A stretch of DNA of 64,000 bases from UBA6168 sp041392505. Lineage in GTDB: Bacteria; Bacteroidota; Bacteroidia; Chitinophagales; Saprospiraceae. The translations under genes were made by a program, and so were the position numbers. Positions 56,790 through 64,000 of the stretch are shown one piece after another. Where the stretch lies: NCBI GenBank assembly GCA_041392505.1, contig JAWKLX010000012.1:124001-188000 (forward strand), written 5' to 3'. Position 1 is the stretch's first letter; every line of letters starts with the position of its first letter. A model generated the notes under the pieces. That model saw nothing but the letters and a program-made list of their open reading frames with translations, did no database searches and was not told the DNA's origin.

Positions 56790-57341
56790 TCAAATCAGCC
56801 GTTGAATGTTAGCGAGGTCTACATCAATTTGCTCTAAAACGCTCTGATGTGTTTTCTCAAAATTAAATTTCGTGTTTTCAATTTTATTGATTTCAGCTTG
56901 GATATTTTGGTCGGCGCTATCAATGGTTGCCTGCGACTTGGCTATCTGATTCTGTAGCTGTTCAATTTGTGCTTTCCAGGCTTCAATTTGGGTTTTGAGT
57001 TTTTCAATCTCCGTTTTTTTGGACTTTACCCTTTTGTCCATCTGGTTTTTCAAAGCCAGATCAAACTGTTGTTTTTCAGAAGCCAGCACTTGTTTGTAGT
57101 GTTGGGCAGAGGCCACTAATTTCTCTTTAGTCAGTCCAACAGTAGTTGCAGTCGCAAAAGCTGATTTATAGGCAGTTTCAGCATCCATGTTCATTTGGGA
57201 CAACCTGCCCAACGACAGTTTATATTCCAAATAATCGAACCCGGGGACGTTATTCTTTTCCAAGGCTGAGGTCAAAAAAACCAAGCTTTTTTCATCGTTG
57301 CTGCCATTGGGATCAAAAATGGACTTGAGTTCTTTTTGCAT
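56790..57341 (-). CDS. Hypothetical coiled-coil protein
   Basis: This is a 183-residue cytoplasmic protein without signal peptide. Residues ~80-175 are a long coiled coil (heptads KKTEIEKLKTQIEAWKAQIE ... QNQIAKSQATIDSA); residues 1-75 look like a small helical head. No family is recognised. It is the first gene of the minus-strand run with the DinB-like gene and prmA, and its stop lies 62 bp before the DinB-like ATG. Confidence 0.75.
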   Translation of the reverse strand: MQKELKSIFDPNGSNDEKSLVFLTSALEKNNVPGFDYLEYKLSLGRLSQMNMDAETAYKSAFATATTVGLTKEKLVASAQHYKQVLASEKQQFDLALKNQMDKRVKSKKTEIEKLKTQIEAWKAQIEQLQNQIAKSQATIDSADQNIQAEINKIENTKFNFEKTHQSVLEQIDVDLANIQRLI

Positions 57342-57685
57342 ATTGCAATGATTGAATTTTGGATATAGCTTTTCCTATGAATGTTAAGAGCAGCCTTTTA
57401 AATAAAATTGATAGTTCGCAAATGATCGGCAAATATAGGAAAGTGAAAGTTGGTAGTATTAGAAGCACTATAAAAGACAGGCTTTTTTAGATAAAATGAA
57501 ACAGCCTTGACTTTTGTATCAACTAAATCCGTTTTCTTGCCAAAAACTGATCTTGAATTTTGTTCCAAAGCTGCGTGCTTATAGACAATTTTATCTTCCG
57601 AATCTAAACAAGTTAGTAAGTTGGTTATTCTACTTTTGCACATTCGAATTCCACAATTTACCAAGCTGTTAAGCAGGATACCTGT
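57342..57685. other. Intergenic region between divergent genes
   Basis: This 344-bp gap lies between the minus-strand coiled-coil gene and the plus-strand T9SS cargo gene. It carries a promoter-like TACTTTTG at 57631-57638. A 123-codon minus-strand ORF crossing the start of the cargo gene has no coding character. Confidence 0.5.
57631..57638 (+). promoter_or_regulatory. Candidate -7 element of the beta-propeller cargo gene
   Basis: TACTTTTG matches TAnnTTTG, 48 nt before the ATG at 57686. No TTG at the right -33 distance. Confidence 0.4.
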
Positions 57686-60109
57686 ATGAAAAATAAAAAC
57701 TCGTTTGTACTCAGCGCTTTGCTCCTTTTCCAATTGTCCTTTCTTTTCAACTATTCGTTGGTTGCCCAATCTGGTGCATGTGTGATGGTTGAATGGTCAG
57801 AGAATTACGGCGGCGCATTCGACGAAGGGGCAAACGATGTTATCCCCACTGCCGACGGCGGGTTTCTCTCGGTTGGTTTTTCGAGATCAAGCAATAACAT
57901 GGTCACCCAAAACCAAGGAAAAGCCGATTACTGGATCGTCAAGGTGGACAGCTTAGGTGTTTTGGAATGGCAAAAGAGTTACGGCGGTAGTGAAAACGAC
58001 ATCGCTTCTTCTGTTGTGCAAACCCCGGATGGCGGTTATTTGGTGACTGGAGGTGCTGTCTCTTTTGATGTTAATGTCGTGGGCAACCACGGAGCAGAGG
58101 ATGTTTGGGTGCTGAAATTAGATGGACAGGGCCAGCTGGAATGGGCAAAAACTTACGGTGGCTCCCTGAACGAGCGGGCAGAATCTATCATCGCAACACT
58201 GGACGGGCATTACTTATTAACCGGGTATTCTGAATCTTTTGATGATGATGTAAATGATAATTTTGGGGACTTCGATTATTGGGCCATTAAAATAAACATC
58301 AATGGTGATTTGCTGTGGGAAAAGAACTTTGGTGGCAGTCAATCCGATTTTTGTTTTGACGCCAAATCAACTTCTGATGGCGGGTTTATACTGGTTGGTT
58401 CCACATTTTCTGACAACCAAAATGTAAGTGATAACAATGGTTTTTATGATTATTGGGTCATAAAAATTGATGCAGGTGGAAACCTCATTTGGGAAAACAA
58501 TTTCGGTGGTACATTGGAAGAAAGGGCTTATTCACTCATTGTACTTCCTGATAACGGAGCTATCATTGGCGGCACCTCCAACTCCTCCGATTTTGATGTG
58601 AGCGGGAATAACGGTAACTATGATTTTTGGATTATTAGGGTGGACGCAACGGGTAATTTGATTTGGGAAAAAAACCTCGGAGGAAGCAGCGAAGACCGGG
58701 CTTATGCTTTGACGCTCTTAGCAGACGGCACTTTTTTATCGGCTGGCTATAGCTCTTCCAATAATGGCGATGTCGGGTATAATTTCGGAAGCGTGGACGC
58801 TTGGCTCATCAAAATGGACATTGATGGTAATTTGATTTGGGAAAAAAATCTCGGCGGGAGCAAAGAGGATCGGCTTTACTCAATTGCCCAAACAAGGTCG
58901 GATGGATACATCGGGGCCGGACTTTCCGCCTCTAACGACAACCACCTCCCAGACAATTTCGGAGGCCGGGATCTTTGGATGATCAGCCTTTCCCCTGACT
59001 CTTTGGCCATCAATATTGGCAATGATACAACCCTTTGTTTTAATGAAAATTTGGTGCTGGAACTGGAGATGGACGACATAACCTATCTCTGGTCCGACGG
59101 CTCGACCGAGCCATTTTTGTCCGTTGGCCAAAGTGGTGAATATTGGCTGGAAGTAGACCTTTTTGGTTGCTTGGCAAGGGACACGATTAATGTAGATTAT
59201 TTGACCGAAACGGGCGTCTCCCTGGGCAATGATACCATATTATGCGCAGGCCAGACCTTACTACTTTCTTTTGACCTACCCGGCGCAGAATATGAGTGGC
59301 GGGATGGCTCGATGAATGATTCTTTTTTGGTGGAAATCCCCGGTAACTATTGGGTTACTATTTACAAAAATGGGTGCGAACAAAAAGACACTATTCAGGT
59401 AGATTACACTTCTATTGAAATAAGTTTTGACGACGAGGCATTTATTTGCGAAGGCGAGACATTGTTGCTGGATGTAGAGCACCCGCAAGCAACCTACTTA
59501 TGGCAAGACAATTCCACGCAGCCTGTTTATTCAATTAGCGGCCCCGGCACTTATTGGGTAAACTTGACCCAAAATGGATGCTTATTTTCTGACACCGTTC
59601 AAGTAGATTTTCAAGATGGGCCAGACAGCATTTTTGCAGCACACCAATATATATGTGAGAATGAAGGGATTTGGTTCGACGCTACTTTTCCCGGCGCCAC
59701 TTACGAATGGCAGGACGGCTCGACAGATCCACTTTTTAAAGCTGTTCAACCCGGCTATTATGAAGTAGCAGTGAATATCAATGGCTGCATTTTTAGGGAA
59801 AAAGTAGATTTAATTGCTTGTGAAAAATGCCTCTACATCCCCAATATTTTTTCGCCCAATGGCGATGGCATCAATGACGATTTCTTAACCGCAGCAACTT
59901 GTGACCTAATTGACTACCACGAGGTAGTTTTTGACCGCTGGGGAAATTTAGTCTTTGAAAGTTTTGACCCAAGTCTCTACTGGGATGGTACTTATAAAGA
60001 TCAAAAAGCCGACCTCGGCGTTTACGCCTATTTGATTACGTATTTTTTGGAAAACAATGGCACACTGAAACCACAGGAACGCAGTGGTACCGTCACAATA
60101 ATTAGATGA
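57686..60109 (+). CDS. T9SS type-B surface protein with seven-blade propeller and Ig-like repeats
   Basis: This is an 807-residue exported protein (signal peptide ends SLVAQ). Seven repeats of ~55-60 residues share W-x-K/N-x-x-GG-S-x-x-D/E-R-A-Y ... DGGF-x-x-x-G-x-S ... D-x-W-x-x-K-x-D-x-x-G-N-L-x-W, consistent with a seven-bladed beta-propeller (about residues 30-440). Four Ig-like repeats follow (each x-C-x-G-E-x-L-x-L ... Y-x-W-x-DGS ... G-x-Y-W-V ... NGC-x-x-x-D-T-I-x-V-D). The end is a gliding motility-associated sorting domain (IPNIFSPNGDGINDDFL ... VVFDRWGNLVFES ... LGVYAYLITYF). It is probably a surface adhesin or binding protein. Confidence 0.92.
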   Translation: MKNKNSFVLSALLLFQLSFLFNYSLVAQSGACVMVEWSENYGGAFDEGANDVIPTADGGFLSVGFSRSSNNMVTQNQGKADYWIVKVDSLGVLEWQKSYGGSENDIASSVVQTPDGGYLVTGGAVSFDVNVVGNHGAEDVWVLKLDGQGQLEWAKTYGGSLNERAESIIATLDGHYLLTGYSESFDDDVNDNFGDFDYWAIKININGDLLWEKNFGGSQSDFCFDAKSTSDGGFILVGSTFSDNQNVSDNNGFYDYWVIKIDAGGNLIWENNFGGTLEERAYSLIVLPDNGAIIGGTSNSSDFDVSGNNGNYDFWIIRVDATGNLIWEKNLGGSSEDRAYALTLLADGTFLSAGYSSSNNGDVGYNFGSVDAWLIKMDIDGNLIWEKNLGGSKEDRLYSIAQTRSDGYIGAGLSASNDNHLPDNFGGRDLWMISLSPDSLAINIGNDTTLCFNENLVLELEMDDITYLWSDGSTEPFLSVGQSGEYWLEVDLFGCLARDTINVDYLTETGVSLGNDTILCAGQTLLLSFDLPGAEYEWRDGSMNDSFLVEIPGNYWVTIYKNGCEQKDTIQVDYTSIEISFDDEAFICEGETLLLDVEHPQATYLWQDNSTQPVYSISGPGTYWVNLTQNGCLFSDTVQVDFQDGPDSIFAAHQYICENEGIWFDATFPGATYEWQDGSTDPLFKAVQPGYYEVAVNINGCIFREKVDLIACEKCLYIPNIFSPNGDGINDDFLTAATCDLIDYHEVVFDRWGNLVFESFDPSLYWDGTYKDQKADLGVYAYLITYFLENNGTLKPQERSGTVTIIR

Positions 60110-60302
60110 TAAATATGGCGGTTAGGAAATAAGTTTTTACCTTGTGGCGCTCACTTACAAATACGATTATTCAGTTTTTCTCCTTTGTTGAATTTTCATC
60201 CTACAACAGTCTCACTTTCAATTTTTTACAGATCACTATAATCCAAAATTAGGGTTTGTCAAACATCCCCCTTTAAGGCTATACCCGCATTTATAATTCT
60301 TG

Positions 60303-63300
60303 ATGAACAGAGCACTATGCCCAATCTGGCTGGTATTTTTACTAGGCCATACCATGAACTTATTTGCCCAGAACAATCCCGTATACTTACATACGGGCAA
60401 AGTATTTTTTCCTGAAAACTTAGATGCTTTCACTAAAACAGCTGTGATTGAGGAGTCGGAAACCATCGATGGGTTTTACTACAAATTGCTACAATTCAAC
60501 AGCATCCCGACCAATAGCATTCTGGAGAAAATTGAAAGTTTTGGGATTAGGCTGCTGGACTACATTCCCTCCAACACTTATGTCGCAGCCATTCCAACCA
60601 ATTTCGAAATTAATCGATTTGCAGAAATAGGTGTTCGTTCTATCCAATCCATTTCCACCGAATTAAAATTATCCGACGAATTAAAAAAAGGTTTTTTCCC
60701 CGATTGGGCAACGACTAAAAATCTGGTTTTTTGCCAGTTGAAGTTTTACCAAAACCTTGACTTAGCGGAAGTTGAAAAATATTGTGCAGCCGATGAAATC
60801 GAAATAATTTCCAAAAGTCCTTACAGCCATTTTTTAAAAGTTAGACTGCCAAGAGAAAAAATTTCTGAAATTTCTCGCTTGCCTTATGTTGCCTTTCTCG
60901 ACTTGATACCACCACCCGACCAACCCGATGATTTGATTGGGCGCAGCATGCACCGCGCCAATGCCATCGATGTTGGGTTTCCAATGGGCAGGCATTTTGA
61001 CGGCACGGGGGTTGGCATTCTCTGTCGCGACGATGGGATGGTTGGGCCACACATTGATTTTCAAGGCAGGTTGGACAATTCCTTTACCGCTCAACCTAAT
61101 TCACCCGGTGGTTCGCACGGGGATGGTGTTTGTGGGATAATGGGCGGGGCCGGCAACTTGAACCCAAGGAATAAAGGGATGGCCCGTGGAGCGGATATTT
61201 TTGTGGTCGATTATGAAGCAGAATTTTTGGATGAAACCATGAATTTACACCTTGAACAGAATGTGCTCGTCACTAATTCATCCTACAGCAATGGCTGCAA
61301 TGCAGGCTACACACCCATAACTGAAACCGTTGACAACCAGTTATTTAACTACCCTACCCTACAACATGTTTTTTCTGCTGGCAACTCCAACAACCTCAAT
61401 TGCGGTTATGGGGCTGGCAACCAATGGGGCAACATTACGGGTGGTCATAAGCAAGCAAAAAATGCAATTGCTGTGGCCAATCTAAATGCCGATGGCAACA
61501 TTGACCCGACCAGCAGCCGTGGCCCTGCACACGATGGCCGGATCAAACCTGATCTCGCCGCTTTTGGGGCCGGTCATGTTACAACCGACGGCAATAATAC
61601 CTATCAATCCTTTGGCGGCACATCGGCCGCAGCCCCGGGCGTGGCTGGCGTATTGGCTCAACTTCATCAAGCCTACCGCCAATTAAAAAATGGACAAACC
61701 GCAAAAGCTGCTTTATTGAAAGCCTGTTTGCTCAATAGTGCCAAAGATTTGGGACAGCCCGGCCCCGATTTTATTTATGGCTGGGGGCAGGTGAATGCAC
61801 TGCGTTCCCTTCAAACATTGGAGCAAAACCGTTATTTCAAATCATCCATTTCACAAGGTCAAACTAAGCTGCATTCCATTTCAATTCCAGCAGGTGTCGT
61901 TGAAGCTAAGGTCATGATTTATTGGAACGACCCCGCTTCTACGACCATGACCAACTTTTCTCTAATCAATAATTTGGATGCCAGAATAATTGCCCCCAAC
62001 TCCGAAAACCACTTGCCTTGGGTTTTAAAAACCACGGCTGATCCGAATTTGCTGAATGCGCCTGCAACAAAAGGTATTGATAGCCTAAACAATATGGAGC
62101 AAATCGTTTTGAAAAACCCAACGGCAGGCAACTACCTGTTGCAGGTGGATGGAAAAACGATCCCTTTTGGTGCTGCCGATTATTTTGTGGTTTGGGATTT
62201 TTTGGAAGAAAATATAACCCTGACCCATCCGATTGGAGGCGAATCTTTCGAGCCGGGCGATACAGTGAGGTTGGCTTGGGATGCAGCAGATATTGGTGAC
62301 AGCTATTTACTGTATTACTCAACAAATAATGGAGTCAGTTTTTCACCGATTGCCAATGTCCCAACAACAAAGTGCTCGTTTGATTGGGTTGTTCCCAATA
62401 TTGTTACAGGAAATGCTTTAATAAAAATAACCCGAGGAAATAATGGGGCGGAATCAACTAATATAGTCCCGTTTTCCATTGCGCCCCGTCCAAAAAATGT
62501 AAAGGTAATCCAAGCTTGCCCTGACTATTTAAAAATCAAATGGGATGCCGTGAACTTTTCTATGCCCAACAATAGCGTCAGCTACCAAGTATATCTTTTG
62601 GGAGAAAAATATATGGAAGTTGTTGGCACCACTTCTAATACCGAATTTGATTTACCGACCATTAACAACAACCCTTTCAATGATCATTGGATTGCGATTA
62701 GGGCTATTGGACAAAATAATATAGTCAGTGAAAGAACAGTAGCCATCAACTACAACAGCGGTCTTTTAAATTGCGCTCAACAAAATGATTTAGCCTTGGT
62801 TGAAATTATTGCCCCGGGCGATGGCCCCATTTTCGGATGCGGTAGTGCTAAATTATCTGTATTTATAAAATACAAGAATAATGGCCTGGCGCCACAATCC
62901 AATATAAAATTAGGTTATCAATTAAATAATAATCAACCTGTTATTGAAACGGTGGGAGGAATTATCCAACCAGGTCAAGTAAAAAATTATCAATTTAATA
63001 CGCCGCTGTTAATCTCTGGTTCATCAGAAGTGACTTTAAAAACCTTCACTATTCTTTCAACAGATTTTGCCGCATTTAATGATAATAAAGAAGTTACTTT
63101 TTCTATGTCGCTTTATAATGGAAATGGTCAACCAATAGATTATTTCGAAGATTTTGAGGACGCAGTTTTTCCTCCACCATTTTATGCAATTTCTAATCCC
63201 GATGAAAATATAACTTGGGATAAAAGAACGGTTATTGGAATAGATGGAGAATTGACCAATTGTTTATTTCTAAATAATTACTCCTATTCCGATATTGGTC

Positions 63301-64000
63301 AAGAAGATGCATTTTTAGTAGTACCCATTAATTTAGAAAATGCAATTAACCCAATTTTTAATTTCGACCTTTCTTATGCCCGGTATAATTCCAATTATTC
63401 CGACTCATTAAAAATAGAAATTTCAACTGATTGCGGACAATATTTTAGCCAAGTTATATATGCAAAACAAGGGTTAGATTTAGCTACAGTAGCCGACAAG
63501 AATCATTTGTTTCTGCCAACTTCCGCTGATGAATGGCGGCAAGAATCAATTTCTTTAATTGATTATATTGGGCATTCCGTAGTTATTAAATTTACCAATA
63601 TTACAGGGTATGGAAATTCACTTTTTATTGACAATATAAACGTCCTCGAACAATCACTGCCGACAGCCAATTTCACCACTTCCCAAACCTCTATTTGTCA
63701 GGGGGAATCGATCATTTTTACCGACCATACAAACGGCTCAAACCTCAATTATAGCTGGGGTTTCGGAACCAATGCCTCCCCTTCTCAATCTTCGGAGAGT
63801 GGCCCAATCAGTGTAACATTCCCCACCCCTGGCACCTATTCCATTGTATTATCCGTCTCCAATTCTTTTGGCATCAGCACCTTTTCACAAATCATAAATG
63901 TTCTGGGCCTGCCAGAGCCTTCTTTTGATTTTTTAATTAATGGTCAGAATGTAATTTTTTCCAATAATTCTTTGAATGCAAATTCCTATTTATGGGACTT
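60303..64000 (+). CDS. Secreted S8 subtilisin-like peptidase, continues past window
   Basis: The frame opens at ATG 60303 with a signal peptide (MNRALCPIWLVFLLGHTMNLFAQ) and stays open to the window end, at least 1232 residues. After an N-terminal propeptide-like region (~20-230), the subtilase domain has catalytic Asp in CRDDGMVGPHIDF, His in SHGDGVCGIM, and Ser in GGTSAAAPGVAG. Downstream are beta-sandwich (fibronectin-like, choice-of-anchor/MAM-like) modules, then a PKD domain beginning PTANFTTSQTSICQGES near 63660. A T9SS tail is expected beyond the window. It probably degrades extracellular protein. Confidence 0.9.
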   Translation, partial: MNRALCPIWLVFLLGHTMNLFAQNNPVYLHTGKVFFPENLDAFTKTAVIEESETIDGFYYKLLQFNSIPTNSILEKIESFGIRLLDYIPSNTYVAAIPTNFEINRFAEIGVRSIQSISTELKLSDELKKGFFPDWATTKNLVFCQLKFYQNLDLAEVEKYCAADEIEIISKSPYSHFLKVRLPREKISEISRLPYVAFLDLIPPPDQPDDLIGRSMHRANAIDVGFPMGRHFDGTGVGILCRDDGMVGPHIDFQGRLDNSFTAQPNSPGGSHGDGVCGIMGGAGNLNPRNKGMARGADIFVVDYEAEFLDETMNLHLEQNVLVTNSSYSNGCNAGYTPITETVDNQLFNYPTLQHVFSAGNSNNLNCGYGAGNQWGNITGGHKQAKNAIAVANLNADGNIDPTSSRGPAHDGRIKPDLAAFGAGHVTTDGNNTYQSFGGTSAAAPGVAGVLAQLHQAYRQLKNGQTAKAALLKACLLNSAKDLGQPGPDFIYGWGQVNALRSLQTLEQNRYFKSSISQGQTKLHSISIPAGVVEAKVMIYWNDPASTTMTNFSLINNLDARIIAPNSENHLPWVLKTTADPNLLNAPATKGIDSLNNMEQIVLKNPTAGNYLLQVDGKTIPFGAADYFVVWDFLEENITLTHPIGGESFEPGDTVRLAWDAADIGDSYLLYYSTNNGVSFSPIANVPTTKCSFDWVVPNIVTGNALIKITRGNNGAESTNIVPFSIAPRPKNVKVIQACPDYLKIKWDAVNFSMPNNSVSYQVYLLGEKYMEVVGTTSNTEFDLPTINNNPFNDHWIAIRAIGQNNIVSERTVAINYNSGLLNCAQQNDLALVEIIAPGDGPIFGCGSAKLSVFIKYKNNGLAPQSNIKLGYQLNNNQPVIETVGGIIQPGQVKNYQFNTPLLISGSSEVTLKTFTILSTDFAAFNDNKEVTFSMSLYNGNGQPIDYFEDFEDAVFPPPFYAISNPDENITWDKRTVIGIDGELTNCLFLNNYSYSDIGQEDAFLVVPINLENAINPIFNFDLSYARYNSNYSDSLKIEISTDCGQYFSQVIYAKQGLDLATVADKNHLFLPTSADEWRQESISLIDYIGHSVVIKFTNITGYGNSLFIDNINVLEQSLPTANFTTSQTSICQGESIIFTDHTNGSNLNYSWGFGTNASPSQSSESGPISVTFPTPGTYSIVLSVSNSFGISTFSQIINVLGLPEPSFDFLINGQNVIFSNNSLNANSYLWD

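Noticed and set aside
57398..57769. 123-codon minus-strand ORF
   Set aside because: It overlaps the start of the firm T9SS cargo gene in antisense and lacks protein-like features.

Overview
The window looks like a chromosomal segment of a Bacteroidota bacterium, most plausibly from the Saprospiria/Chitinophagia side of the phylum. The evidence is type IX secretion (T9SS) sorting domains on exported proteins, including two 'gliding motility-associated' type-B C-termini and one short Por-type tail, a LytS/LytTR two-component pair, lipoprotein efflux adaptors, and several upstream regions carrying the Bacteroidota-type promoter (TTG/TTTG, 17-20 nt, TAnnTTTG). I see no rRNA, tRNA, CRISPR array, prophage or complete insertion sequence.

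Layout. 1-1895: 3' part (as seen here) of an exported thrombospondin-type-3 protein. 2228-8567: a UbiD-family decarboxylase, an exported papain-fold peptidase, the surE / small membrane protein / lpxB run, and a flavin reductase converging on lpxB. 8633-11488: tyrosine catabolism (fahA, hmgA), with a MITE-like element just after fahA and a long inverted repeat between the two genes. 11600-16485: exported M43 and M1 metallopeptidases, a four-helix membrane protein, Hsp20 and thioredoxin. 16601-18998: lipoprotein, LytS-like kinase and LytTR regulator. 19577-24278: a small beta-barrel, a tandem AAA+ protein of the CbxX/SpoVK type with a duplicated N-terminal domain, and an SH3-NlpC/P60 lipoprotein. 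24275-30602 (minus): glgB, a small membrane protein, era, der, rfbC, rfbD. 30876-35391 (plus): trxB, a DinB/YfiT protein, a Nudix hydrolase and an exported glycosidase-like protein. 35441-35640: a GC-rich palindromic repeat. 35660-41483: rnr, gamma-glutamyltransferase and purB. 41480-46995: a MFP/RND/TolC efflux operon. 47204-57341 (minus): DUF4412-like protein, DEDDh exonuclease, T9SS cargo, a 1506-residue exported protein of unknown function, prmA, a DinB-like protein and a coiled-coil protein. 57686-64000 (plus): two large secreted proteins, a beta-propeller T9SS cargo and a subtilase that runs off the window.

The most pervasive oddity is single-base frameshifts. I reconstruct 16 of them (about 12 missing and 4 extra bases, many at homopolymers) in eight genes: the first gene, flavin reductase, histidine kinase, glycosidase, gamma-glutamyltransferase, purB (five), RND pump and the DUF4412-like gene. 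For purB, gamma-glutamyltransferase, the kinase and the RND pump, undoing them restores a protein of ordinary family length, which points to indel errors in the sequence more than to gene decay. Anyone using this window should treat those genes as probably intact in the organism until reads are checked. The best candidates for undescribed biology are the tandem-AAA+ protein with its duplicated beta-rich N-terminus, the 1506-residue exported protein, and three intergenic repeat elements.
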